A stretch of 64,000 nt of DNA from Ambrosia x helenae. Lineage: Eukaryota; Streptophyta; Magnoliopsida; Asterales; Asteraceae. The notes under the pieces were generated by a model that was not told where the DNA came from, ran no database searches, and saw only the letters and a program-made list of their open reading frames with translations. Below are positions 33,360 through 44,600 of the stretch, piece after piece. The position numbers and the translations under genes were made by a program. Each line of letters opens with the position of its first letter. Within the stretch, counting starts at the first letter, position 1. The stretch is taken from positions 558,001 through 622,000 of the forward strand of contig CM061223.1 of the NCBI GenBank assembly GCA_030844895.1, in the 5' to 3' direction.

Positions 33360-34097
33360 TGTTGGATTACTTACAGTAAAATGGAGACCGATCAGATTCT
33401 GCAAAAAGAAACAAACAGGGAAAATAAAAAGGATTAACAGAACCGGGCTTGTGTTTGACACAATTCCCTTAAACAGATTCGTCGTCTGTTCCCAGGGTAC
33501 ACCGGTTCAACAGTGACGGTGCACTGCGGACTATCTCACTTGCCTGAAAAGAAACCGGAACTGGACTGGTACTGGAACTTGCTGCAGCAATAAGACAGAT
33601 GTGAGAGTATATGTTTCTGTGTGTATTCTGTTCTGCACACAAGTCTGTATTATATACTTGAACAACCAAACTGTTGGAAGCTGTTCAGACTCTAATTAAT
33701 CACGCGTATTAAACACCATTATTATGATGTTAATTGCTGGTGATAATCAAGAGTTGCAACTGTTGGAAGATGAAGGCAAAGAGTTCTTTCTAGAACAATC
33801 AGCTACATTGTGCAAAAATTAAAACAGACATCAAAAAACCAGTCTCGCACGGACCCGGGTTTTTCGAGCTGCATTCGTGCGGGCGCCACGTTGGTTCAAG
33901 GATTTTTCCGAGCCAGAACCCATTTTTGCACCCCCCCCTGCGCGCGGGTAGGAGTTAGAGGATAATATAACTTTAACAATTTAATTCCTCCATTCCAACT
34001 TTACCTTATAAAGTCTTCCAACTTTCATCTTCCCACCAATGTGGGACACAACCAACTCACACACTTAACTCACATTCACTTCTATAATTTTCCAACA
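33360..34097 (-). mobile_element. LTR7, outer 5' LTR of the Copia array (738 bp)
   Basis: It lacks 13 bp (TCCGCAGGTCGTG) present in all other LTRs, near 33879. The loss lies between two direct copies of TCGTG, leaving one. TATA and ends are intact, and the TGTTT duplication follows at 34098. Because this is the outermost 5' LTR, the deletion marks a copy not homogenised with the rest. Confidence 0.93.
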
Positions 34098-34102
34098 TGT
34101 TT
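34098..34102. repeat. 5-bp target site duplication, right copy (TGTTT)
   Basis: Perfect match to 7030-7034 at the other end of the array. Confidence 0.9.
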
Positions 34103-35815
34103 TGTCCATCTCATCACCAACACCCTTTCTTTGCCCTTCTATTATTGTAAAATATAAAACTGTCAAATCATTTTTATCAACTAATTGCTGTTTCTTAACC
34201 GTATGTTGTTTCAAGTTTTTGATTGCGATAAAATTAAGAGTCAACAGTTAAAACTAAAAGAGTTGTTTTGTATCTTATGTGACAAACGTACGATTGTGAT
34301 AGTAATTTGGAATATAGTGAGGATATATGATTGAAACATATTATTGTTTTAATGATCTTTTAATCCATCAATATTAATTATTCTGGATAGATCATGTACC
34401 AGGATAATGGGCTTATCTAGAACCAGTTTGAACCCGGCCAGGATGGGTGTCAGCCCATGGAAAAGAACTAAGAAACACGACATAATATTAATTTGTAACA
34501 TAATTATTAATTAGCTACAATATATGTTTTAGTGTATCACGAGAGTTTTATCAAAATCAAGTATGGAAAGACATGATAATAGCTTAACAAGTTCTACTAG
34601 AGTTGGTGTGTGCACTTGGTAATTTCTGAAGAGAAGAATCCCATTAAAGTTGCTAAAAGAATTCACTAAAAGGTGGATCATTCGAATGAACTTTTTCTAG
34701 AGTTGGTGGGTGCACTTGGTAATTTCTGATTAATGTTTAATTACTCTCTATCCTTTGAATGAATGAACTAATGTAATGATTGTTAGTTAGCATAAATAAC
34801 AGAACAAAACAATAGGAAAGCTTCGAGTTGTCTCAGACATTCTTCATCAAATCAAGTCCCTCAGGAAGGAGAACTCAGCGTTGCTAAATGAATCACGATA
34901 TCAAAGGCTTCTACAAAACAGACACGGGTCAAAAATTACCATGTTAAGTAAGTGGAACGAGTCAATTAATAAACGAAACGGGTCAAGTTCACCATTACTT
35001 GAGAAACGGGTCAGAATGATCTAATAAACGGATCAAACTTATCATTTTTAGTGAACGAGTGAAACTCCTCATTTTAGTTAAGATGCAGAGAAAAAAGTTA
35101 CTTAATGCATTATGACATCAAAATACCCGTCCACCAGACTATTAAACTAGTTATAACTTATAAGGTTATTGTACAAAACGTATCAAATGAATATGAAATT
35201 GGTTAGATTTTAGTTGGATACTTGAATACATACAGAGGGTAATGATTCGTAGGAAGCTAAAAGTACATTTGACTGTTTGAGCCCCTCAAATAGGCCCTTG
35301 ACTCCATTGACCGCAAAATTTATAAGACAACCCATAGTGGTAGCCCAAATGGGCATGAATGGGGCATTTCGCGCCGGATTTGGAGCCCCAACACCGCCCC
35401 CTCCTTGTTAATGGGGCGCTAATTTTGTCAGGTGGTTGTGGCGTGAAAAAATTTACGGGGAAGGGGCACCACATCAACCAATAAAATCATTTCTTCCTTG
35501 TTAACAGCCACTCCCTCTTTTTATTTTTTTAATTCAAATTTAATATCTTTATACACACTCACACCACGCCACTACACCTCTGGTTAATTTTAAGTCTTTT
35601 CAAGCCCCATGTAGGACCCACATGACACTTATCAAAAAATGCTCAAGGGACTGGCTCTAAATTTAAGCCCCATTACACATGGTCTAAGTTGGAGTATCTG
35701 GTTATCATAAAATGTTAAATAAGGTTCAATGAAAACTAAAAAGACACATGTTTATTAATTACCATGTTACCCCAAAAAAACACCCTTAGTTTAGAATTGT
35801 GCTTATGCAAAATGA
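34103..35815. other. Intergenic sequence with short duplications and a possible MITE
   Basis: No gene is supported. A 33-base segment (ctagagttggtg...aatttctga) occurs at 34597-34629 and again exactly 100 bases later at 34697-34729 with one mismatch. The stretch 35280-35695 is GC-richer, with 'gcccc/ggggc' words near both ends and TA-rich sequence inside, as in a decayed MITE, but I could not fix its ends. Confidence 0.4.
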
Positions 35816-38231
35816 TTAGACTTGTTTTCTCAGACAAGCCAAGGGTAATGGAGTCGATGGGTGAGAATATGACCCATTTACAATATGGGCAAAAACCCAT
35901 TTATTCGCTGCTTCAGTGTAATGTATTCCGTCCCATATGATCGTAACTGAAGGATCTTTACAAGATCCCACAGTGATTTCTTTCCCATTGTCATTTACTT
36001 TTCCTCCACATCCGACATGTATGTTATAGTTGTACTTTCCTCCGTAACCACAACAAGCCCTAAGAGGATGCTCAAATCCTACATTGCAACAAATTTACAA
36101 CCGTTAAAACTAGGGGTAATCATTTTTGATATGATGCAAACACAATAGGAAAAAAAATAATTTTGGTTGTTATATCTAACCAACTCAATACACAGGTTAG
36201 GTCTGGGTTAACGCATTCAGTTTATGGGAAAATCACCAAAATAGGCATGTTGACACAAAATAAAAAATGATAATAAATAATAATAAGAAGAAAATAGATA
36301 TTGAATTTTATCATTTATAATAGGAAAAATGGAAATAAATAATCCCAACTATTCACTATTGGCCAATAACAGTCCCAACTACGAAAATCACCAATATTGG
36401 TCCCAACTTTCGACATATTGGAAATCAACGGACCCAAACTAACGGAGGCTAACTCCGTTAGTCTGATGCTGACGTGGCATGCCACGTAGGATGCCACGCA
36501 GGATCATTTTGCCACGTGGCATGCCACGTAGGATGCCACATAGGATTATTTTGCCACGTGGCATGCCACGTATGATGCCACGTAGGATCATCTTGCCACC
36601 TAAAGCATGCCACGTCAGCATCACACTAACGGAGTTAGCCTCCGTTAGTTTGGGTCTGTTGGTTTCCAATATGTCGAAAGTTGGGACCAATATTGGTGAT
36701 TTTCGTAGTTGGGACTGTTATTGGCCAATAGTGAATAGTTGGGATTATTTATTTCCATTATTCCTTTATAATATAGACATGTGAAAAACCAACCAAACAA
36801 AAACGCCAATTAAGCAAAGTCGGGTTTAATGATTCAACCCGTCATGATTGACATCTATGGTTAAAACACGATTTTTTTTTTATTATTTGTTATAAATATG
36901 TACGTTTAATTACCATGCTTGTGTGCTTGACTAATGAGCGTGTATCTTGCTTTATAGATATCGACATAGGTGACCACAGCCTCGGGAAGTTCTTCACGTA
37001 GTTGGTTCACAAGATCCTTTAATTTACGGTTAAAGAATTGAGCGAGTTCGTTAATTGGATTAGCACATCCATTCTTGTCCATTTGACCTTCATTGATCGG
37101 TAGATATTCCAACACATATGGTAGACACCCAATGGGGCCGGTATTGTGTATCCAAAAGAATCTCCCTCCTCCTTTGTCATGTACATCCTATTAAGACGTA
37201 CACAAATCTAAAATATAACTACACCTCATACTTGTTTCCGAAAATCATTAAGAACACTCACCTTAACAACGGTTTTGAATTGACCTAGGATGTCCGGAAT
37301 TGATGCTTTTACTTGATCCACAGTCAAGTTCCGGAACAAACCGCCCGTCAAATCATTTTGCCCGATATCAAACGTGTATAAACCACGCGCAAAGGCTTTG
37401 GGTTTCGGAACCAACTCCTTAAAGATACCTTGCACTGTTTCAAGACTTGCATGTTAGATGATTATATCATGATGGGGTGGACCCGGTTAAGTGACCCAAT
37501 AGTGTTATTTGTGGTCTAAAATCCCGATCACAGCCCTTAAAAGTTTGGTTAAAGCCTTTATCGCACCTCTAAAAAATAATTCCTGGGTTTGCCACAGGCA
37601 ATAGATGAAGAGTCAACCGATTCACCATATATATTCAAAATGATAAAGGTAATTAGCATACAAGTGTATTTGTGAAAAGAGATGTATGATATGAGTTTAG
37701 GTGTTGGTGTTACCTTTGCGAGTCCTGACATGAAAATCATTGAATTGATACGATTGAACGTTTAAGGAAATGGGGCTCAAGCCACTTTGATGACGAGTCG
37801 TATTTGGGGGTCTAACGGTTGAACCACCGGTCGCGAAGTTGGCTCCATGGGTGAAGTTGGAGGCCAAAGCATCTAGGAATGCACTAAGGTAGGGTAAGCC
37901 CAAACTTTGCACTGTAAATAATTAACCGGAATTAATTCTTGGTTATTCATATATAGTCAAAACACTTATGATCGAAAAAGAGTAGAATAGATTGCATACC
38001 CATAAAGTCGATGAGAAGACGGCCATCGGAGTACCTACCAGCCGTACGATGAAAAAATGTCTCACCATTGGGCGGAGGAGGCTGCCCAAACGCGGCCGCC
38101 AAGCCACCGGTATCGGAGTTTGAGTCACCGAAGTTGAAAACAGCCGGAAAATCACATCTTATGGTGGCCTTAACATGTTTGGTTGTTAGTAAAAGTAGTA
38201 TGCTGAATAAGACACAAGCTTTTAGCTCCAT
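35816..38231 (-). CDS. GDSL-type esterase/lipase, five exons, 379 aa
   Basis: Exons on the minus strand: 38231-38000, 37911-37714, 37434-37262, 37187-36914 and 36078-35816. Every intron is GT-AG and phases agree, giving 379 codons plus stop, a normal size for plant GDSL lipases. A signal peptide (MELKACVLFSILLLLTTKHVKA) predicts secretion. Block I is FNFGDSNSDTGG with the catalytic Ser, block II has NFATGGST, block III has GQND, and block V is DGIHYTEAANK with the catalytic Asp and His. It probably hydrolyses ester bonds in the cell wall or apoplast, resembling the alpha-fucosidase/acetylesterase-like group; the substrate cannot be told from sequence. A TATA-like TATATTTT lies at 38273-38280. 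Intron 4 (835 bp) holds a MITE. All catalytic residues are present, so the gene looks functional. Confidence 0.92.
36314..36322. repeat. 9-bp target site duplication, left copy (TTTATAATA)
   Basis: Identical to 36765-36773 on the other side of the intronic MITE. Confidence 0.9.
36323..36764. mobile_element. Mutator-like foldback MITE in intron 4 of the GDSL gene (442 bp)
   Basis: The two ends are inverted copies of each other for roughly 150 bases, starting GGAA(A/T)AATGGAAATAAATAA. A perfect 9-bp duplication (TTTATAATA) flanks it, the length made by Mutator-like transposases. The centre (about 36475-36610) is a short tandem array of 'gccacgtggcatgccacgtaggat'-like units, with CACGTG (G-box core) in two of them. 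It has no coding capacity. It could form a long hairpin in the pre-mRNA. Confidence 0.88.
36475..36610. repeat. Internal subrepeats of the MITE with G-box words
   Basis: About three degenerate units of roughly 51 bases contain GCCACGTGGCATGCCACGTA and the phrase 'aggatcattttg'. CACGTG is the core bound by plant bZIP and bHLH factors. Whether it acts as such inside the intron is unknown. Confidence 0.7.
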
Positions 38232-38272
38232 ATATGCTTGGGTTGGGACCTCAGCAAATTAAAGCACGGACC

Positions 38273-38280
38273 AAAATATA
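38273..38280 (-). promoter_or_regulatory. TATA-like element upstream of the GDSL gene
   Basis: TATATTTT on the minus strand, about 42 bases before the ATG. This would make a very short 5' UTR, so the true start may use another element. Confidence 0.4.
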
Positions 38281-38696
38281 AGTGCGCCAAGATAAGGGGC
38301 AAAAATGTAACTCAAGTCTGTTAATACTACCGTTGTGCAATTTGGATCCTAGTATAATATTTGATTCCTTGTATATTTCATATATATCTTTTCAGTTTTA
38401 ATCCATAAATAGATCAGAATCTATAAAACACATTAGCATTGTATCAAACGAATCTATTAATTTAATATAGAACGTTTAACTGATAAATAAATGATCACGT
38501 GATAAATTACATCAATTATTGTAATTCAAACATACATTTTTTTAACGGTCTAATTGTCATTTGAAGTGTAACTGTATATTCAAATAGATTATTATTATTA
38601 TCATTATGATAAATTATCATAGTAAAGAAACACCGATATAACAATCTATAATAAGAGCACAAATAAAAGAGATATTTCTATTGATGATTACTGGAC
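38281..38696. other. AT-rich intergenic sequence upstream of the GDSL gene
   Basis: Nothing recognisable was seen. It presumably contains the rest of the GDSL promoter. Confidence 0.4.
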
Positions 38697-39209
38697 TGTT
38701 ACAAAGACTCAGACACAGATTGTTACAGCGCTTCGACTATAATCTATCTTTCTCAACTATAGACAATTCTCTAAGGATTTCTCTGCCAAGTGTTGAATTG
38801 CCAAGTGTTGAATGACCTGTCTTCTAAGGAAGAACTAGTATTTATAGGCCTTCGAGATTCTCTATGATTGGCTGAATTGAGAATGACAGTTGTGCTTGTA
38901 CGATCGCAGGCCACGATCGCTGTTGGCGCTGGCATCCTGTGATTGGTCCACGTGTCGTGCGTCTGTCCTTTCTGTCCTTTTTTCTATTCTCGTACCTGCA
39001 GGTGATCATGGAGAAGGGAATAATGGCCTCTGATTGGCCACTTGTCCCTTTCATTATCGGATTGTAGCTGTCACGTACGAGGTTATATGCGCAGGCTTCT
39101 AGAAGTCCATGTTAGCGTAGCGTGCTGACGTGTGTGGAGATGTAGGGCCGTGCGCATGCGCGGGTACATATCTCTTCACATAGATTTTGCGACATACAGA
39201 TAGGTAACA
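38697..39209 (-). mobile_element. Solo-LTR-like block (513 bp)
   Basis: It starts TGTTAC and ends GTAACA, an inverted terminal pair as in LTRs. A good TATA box (CCTATAAATACTAG on the minus strand, around 38838-38851) lies inside. No target duplication was found at these ends, so the boundaries or the identity may be wrong. It could instead be the promoter of a lost element. Confidence 0.35.
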
Positions 39210-39232
39210 CTAACAGTTACACAGTTACAGTT

Positions 39233-40330
39233 ATGAGGGCCTTAGCTATTTGGAAAGACGGCAATGGGATTGAGGAGCTTGCCCTCCCGCTCCTAATGCA
39301 ATCTGCTGAAGGGCTAGTGGGCAGGCCCAACACCCGGCCTGCCTCTGATAACGGTGGCAATGTTAAGCAATGTCTGCGGAAGGTCGCTGATGGCCATTTC
39401 ACAGCTGCAGTTAAGGTTCTATGTTCCTCCGGGGTTGCTCCATTTGGGGATTCCACCTTGAAGGCCCTGATTGATAAACACCCCGTCACCGATCCCCCAG
39501 CATTGCCTAATGTCTTACCCTCTGGAGGTGCCCTTCAGGTCGACGCGGATTGTGTGTTACGGAATATTAAATCCTTTTCGAAAGGGACGTCATGCGGGAG
39601 GGATGGCCTTAGAGCTCAACATATCTTGGATGCACTTTGTGGGCAGGGGTCCTCGCCACCTTCTGATCTGCTCTTGGCTATCACCGACGTGGTTAACATC
39701 TGGTTGTGGGGCCTTTGCCCTAAGGGCCTTGCTGAGTTTATTGCACCTGCCCCCTGACTCCGTTACTTAAGCCCGATAATGGGATTAGGCCTATCGCGGT
39801 TGGGGGCATTTGGCGAAGGTTAGTCTCTAAAGTAGCTATGCGTAAAGTCGGGAAGGAGATGGCGACATACTGGGGTGATCATCAATTTGGGGTTGGAGTT
39901 CCCAATGGGGCTGAGGCCATCCTTCACAGCGCGAACAGGTTTTTGAATGCGTTTCACGATAAAGGATCCATGGTCATGCTCACGGTCGACTTTTCGAATG
40001 CCTTCAACTTAGTTGACAGGACGATTCTTTTGCGGGAGGTGAGCGTTCGCTGCCCATCTATTTACCCTTGGGTTCAATTTCTTTATGCCCAACCTGCTAG
40101 GCTTTATGTGGGTGATACTTGTATGGGGGCATCCACCGGGGTCCAGCAGGGGGACCCATTAGGGCCGCTTCTTTTCGCGCTTGTCCTGCACCCATTGGTT
40201 CGTCGGCTGGAGGAGTGTTGTTCCCTTCCATTCCATGCTTGGTACCTGGATGATGGTACGATTATAGGAGAGGCCAAGGAAGTGGCTAAGGCTTTTGATA
40301 TCATAAATTTAGTCCAATTAGATGTACCAT
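39233..40330 (+). pseudogene. Non-LTR-type reverse transcriptase fragment, frameshifted and truncated
   Basis: Two adjoining frames (39233-39757 and about 39760-40330) together span a reverse transcriptase core. Seen in order: GTSCGRDGLRAQHI, then GIRPIAVGGIWRRLVSKVA, motif A VDFSNAFNLVDR, motif B GVQQGDPLGPLLFAL, and the catalytic motif C as YLDDGT. These are features of LINE-like or other non-LTR reverse transcriptases rather than Copia or Gypsy. No endonuclease or RNase H is attached. The frame breaks near 39757, and homology stops at about 40310 where a Copia-LTR-like sequence begins. Not functional. Confidence 0.75.
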
Positions 40331-40780
40331 AACATATTTCAAAAGAAAACATTAACGTGAATCGGGCTTGTGTTTGACACAATTCCCGTAAACAGATTCG
40401 TGGTCTGTTCTCAGGGTACACCAGTTCTAAGCAGTGGTGGTGCACTGCCGGACTTGCACACTTTCCTGAAAGATAATCAGACGTCGATTGAGTTTGTTCT
40501 CTACATATATGTGCATGTGAGTATTTCTTTTCTATATACTCAAATGAGGCACCAAACCTTCATTATATAAGAACATGGATTGATCAAAAGTTTTATTTCT
40601 AAGTCACTTGATTAGATACTTAATTTGATAAATAAAAGCTCTAATAAAGTGATATAAAAAGCTTTAATAAAGTGACATAAAAACTTTACTCAAGAGTTTA
40701 GTTTTTAATTCACCACATTAAAATTCCATTTAATAATTTCATTATATTAATTTCCATTCATACTACAGAAATTTTCAACA
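40331..40780 (-). mobile_element. Diverged relative of the Copia-array LTR (solo or partial)
   Basis: From 40357 the text 'aatcgggcttgtgtttgacacaattcccgtaaacagattcg' parallels the array LTR (7120-7156), followed by a matching 'tctgttc.cagggtacacc' and 'gtgcactgc'. The end, 'gaaattttcaaca' at 40780, parallels 'aattttccaaca'. Only the R/U5 part is well conserved; the U3 part is diverged and AT-rich. It has landed in or replaced the end of the reverse transcriptase fragment. Confidence 0.65.
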
Positions 40781-41565
40781 TCGGATTATCAATAACACCT
40801 TGACACACCAGAGTTTGCTTTTTGGTAGAAATCCGCAACTTGAGGTTGCGAAAATGTCCACATAACTAGTCTCTTTCCATTTTTATCCAGTCACCAGCCA
40901 CACAAACCAAACCCTCCTCCACCTCACCCTATTCCAATTTGGTTATTGACACCCACCGAAAGCACGTAAAACGCATTTTGGGTTGCCCCATAAAAAGCAG
41001 GAAAAAAATCCTTCAATTAATGTATGTGTATGTTAACATTGCTTTCAAATTTCTTGATTGTTTAGGTTCTTGCCTTTTGGGAGGGTGGATAAGATGGTCT
41101 CATTAAACACATCAGAGTTTGAGTACCACTTTTCTTTTGGTATATTTGATAGTCGAAGCCCAAGAAGTAAAGGAGAAAGATCAAAAGCAAAAGCAAGCAA
41201 GCAAGAAACATGCACAACTATCCATCCATGGTGGTGGGGTGGTTTTGTTTCACCTATGTGATCAAAGGTTCAATTCCTACTTCCAACATTTATGGTTTGG
41301 TATCCGGGTGAAGATCGAATACAGGTGGTGCCGATTCGAATCTGACGGGCGGCGAGGTTTTACCGAGTTCTATAACACTGTCGTGCATTCGGGTGGGTGG
41401 GGCTCGGGTTTCCGCGCATCGGGAGAAGGCGGATAAATTATGGAAAAGGGGAAGAAAAAAAAAAGCTAAAGTAGAATGGTTCCAAAATCCAAAGTGAGAT
41501 CTAGATTAGGTGTACAAACAAGCAAGGTACTAGATTCATTACCTCTTTATTCCAATAATGTGTTG
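40781..41565. other. SEO upstream region with a SINE-like stretch
   Basis: No gene is supported. Between about 41225 and 41475 a Pol III-like pair can be seen: an A-box-like 'ggtggggtggtttt' and a B-box-like GGTTCAATTCC (41268-41278), with an A-rich end near 41450. No flanking duplication was found, so a SINE is only possible. Confidence 0.3.
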
Positions 41566-41572
41566 TATATAA
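41566..41572 (+). promoter_or_regulatory. TATA box of the SEO gene
   Basis: TATATAA lies 76 bases before the ATG at 41648, a usual position for a plant promoter with a short 5' UTR. Confidence 0.55.
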
Positions 41573-41647
41573 CATCTTCCTATTCTTGATAAACTCACAA
41601 CTCAAAAATCATTATTGTTCTAACAACTTACTCATCGATCTCCTTCA

Positions 41648-44600
41648 ATGGCTGCTGCAAGGCGGACCCTCCGAGAAAGAGGTCACCGCCACCTGTTCTC
41701 CTCCTCCGACGACAATGCCATGATGAAAAACATACTTGCCACACATGCTCCTGATGGCACCGATTTTGATGTCAAACCTCTTCTTCAAATCATTGAGGAC
41801 ATCACGCATAGGGCCAATCCAGACACAAGTCATCATGTATGTAGACCATTTCAGTGTGTACTAATTGAGTTTATTCATCTAATCTCATATTAAATTTTAA
41901 TTTGTAGGGTACTCGACCGGAAATAGATGCGATAGTGGAGAGTGTGATTTATAGCGATGTCAATGAGATGCTTGAAGTTACAGCACTCACAATCAATAAG
42001 GTTTCGTGTGAGGTAAAATATATTTTAGATAACTTGGTTCAATTATGTTTATAAGATCAACATTGCAGTATCTATGCTTAAATTGCATGTAAAACATAGA
42101 TGCATGTCCCATAACTACTTTATTTTATTTTTACTTTTGACAAGCCTTTTGGATCGTGGTTTAATTAGGATCAATTTATGATGGATGAACAATATTGGCA
42201 TACAAGAGGGTAGTTATACCCAAAACTTTGACGGTTAAATAACCGTTTTTTGTTACTTCCTAACCGACATAACAAAATCTTAAACACTATTCTGTTTGAT
42301 TTTTTAAAGTCACAGTTTGACTTTTACTATTCACTCTTTATTAGACTAAATTAATTAAGATTTCTTGATTATTTCTAATCCAAGACTAAATACATCATAG
42401 ATTTCTTGCAAATGCATCGGAGGTGGGGATGCACATGGAACGACCACGGGGATTTTCAACATGCTTTCCCACTACGGGTGGGATGTAAAAGCCATCATCA
42501 CACTAGCAGCATTCATGGTGAACTACGGCGAGTTTTGGTTAGTGGTTCAACTCTGCACCTCGAACCCACTAGCCAAATCTCTAGCCCACCTCAAGCAAAT
42601 GCACGATGTACTCGAGCGAGGTGAGGCTCTCAAACCAAGGTTTGAGGCTGTCACCAACCTCATCAGGGCCATGCTTGATTTGACTCGTTGTATCGTTAGA
42701 TTTAATGACCTCCCAGAGCAATATATTAGCCCGGACACTCCAGAGCTAGTTACCGCCACAGCTCATATTCCTACCGCTGTTTACTGGATCATCCGAAGCA
42801 TTGTAGCTTGTGCATCCATACTCATTAACCTCATAGGAATGGGACACGAGTATGTCACTTGTTCATCTCATCTTGTAATTTCCTTAAACATTTTTTTTTT
42901 TTTTGCTATTTTCCCTTTAGCCTTTATATAAATCCATTTCGTTGCTGTTGCTCAAAAAAAAAAAAAAAATTTATAGGCATATCACGACGACCACTGAAGC
43001 TTGGGAACTATCAAGTTTGGCTCACAAGATCAACAATATTCATGATCACCTCAAGCATCAGTTGGATCTGTGCAATCACCATATAAGTAAGCTGGATCAT
43101 GCATGAATGTTATATAAGATCAATGTAGATAGATGTATGCATCAGTTAGTTAATTATTGTAATGATGAAACTAATGATGATCATTGATTAGATGAGAAGA
43201 AGCATATTGAAGCATACTTGATGCTTCTTCGAATCATGGAGACTGCACATCTCGATAACACAAAGCCTCTCAAGCATTTGATTTACCTCAAGGATGATCA
43301 ACTACCATTGTACGAGAGCTCTACAAAGAATCGGGTGGGTGTTCGTTGTTCATACATCGATCGTTTTGATTGAAGATTATTGTACATATATAACAAATAA
43401 TGGTTTGTGAGGGATTCTAAGAGATAATTTACAGAAACTTGGTTTATAATAATAAATCATCCAAATACAAATGAAGGGGTGTGGGTTATTTATAGGTGGT
43501 GAAGGTGTGTGATACCCATTGGTGAACCGACATGTTGGTTCAATATAACCGCCACAACTTTAGGTTATATAACAATAATACAAATAACATACTAAACTCA
43601 GGATAATCAAATATTATGTCTAACAGTTTGTTTATAATTAAATGTTGGTGCAAGATTAGGTTAGCATCGATATACTAAAGAAGAAGATTGTCTTGCTACT
43701 CATATCGGACCTTGACTTGCCCTCAGACGAGCAATCGATTCTTGACCAGATGTATCGGGAGGCAAGGCTAGACCCAACAAGACATGAGAGCCAGTATGAG
43801 GTGGTTTGGATTCCGGTGGTACCCAATCATAGGGAAACACCATGGACCAATGAGAACCAAAGCAAATTTGAGATGTTAAGAAACATGATGCCGTGGTATT
43901 CAGTGTTTCACCCCTCGTTACTTGATCCAGCAGCGATCAAGTACATCAAGGAAGTGTGGCACTTTAAGCACAAACCGTTACTTGTGGTGATGGATCCTCA
44001 AGGGAGAATCGTCAACACCAACGCTTTACACATGATGTGGATTTGGGGTAGCCTGGCTTTCCCCTTCACTAGCATGAGGGAAGAAGCCCTCTGGCGTGAG
44101 GAAACATGGAGGATTGAGTTACTAGCTGATTCCATCGACCCAATGATTGTCAATTGGGTACTTTCATGCAACCTCTATGTTATCTTGACCTAACAAATTA
44201 TGGATATGCATTTATGTTTTTATGATTTTGGGTTTAGGGTTTTATTTTGTCTGGATGTGAATAATTTCTACAGGTTGCTGAAGGAAAGTACATTTGTTTG
44301 TACGGAGGGGAGGATTTAGAGTGGATTCGAAATTTTACAACAACCGCACAGGCAGTGGCCCGTAATGCTGGAATTCAGCTCGAGATGTTATATGTGGGGA
44401 AAAGCAACCCGGGGGAAAAAGTGAGAAAAAACAACGAAATAATCAAAGGCGAGAATCTTAGCCACGTGCTCCCAGACTTGACCTTAATATGGTTTTTTTG
44501 GATTCGACTCGAGAGCATGTTGCACTCAAAACTGCAACACGGGAAATCATTTGACGAGGACCCAATTCTAAAAGAAGTTAATGTGATGCTTACGTATGAC

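Larger units (their letters stand above)
7035..34097 (-). mobile_element. Tandem Copia retrotransposon array: 7 LTRs, 6 internal regions
   Basis: In plus coordinates the order is LTR1, full unit, LTR2, deleted unit, LTR3, full unit, LTR4, deleted, LTR5, deleted, LTR6, deleted, LTR7. Neighbouring units share the LTR between them. A full repeat (LTR plus internal) is 5456 bp and a deleted one 3853 bp. Units are near-identical; I noted only a handful of base differences. All are transcribed right to left. A single TGTTT duplication flanks the array. The simplest origin is unequal recombination between LTRs after one insertion, in which a full+deleted dimer of about 9.31 kb was itself duplicated. 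Domain order protease-integrase-RT-RNase H assigns it to Copia (Ty1 superfamily); the gag resembles the Tork/Tnt1-like group, less certainly. Confidence 0.95.

Noticed and set aside
7035..34097. The regular repeats could suggest a CRISPR array or satellite DNA
   Set aside because: The repeat unit is an LTR plus gag-pol with integrase and RT, bounded by an integration duplication. It is a retrotransposon array.
36479..36784. A 101-codon plus-strand frame rich in Met, Pro and Arg
   Set aside because: It comes from the MITE's 'atgccacgtagg' subrepeats and is not a protein gene.
41058..41436. Open frames just upstream of the SEO gene, considered as an extra SEO exon
   Set aside because: No similarity to the SEO amino terminus; the ATG at 41648 with TATA at 41566 gives a complete protein. 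The region looks SINE-like.
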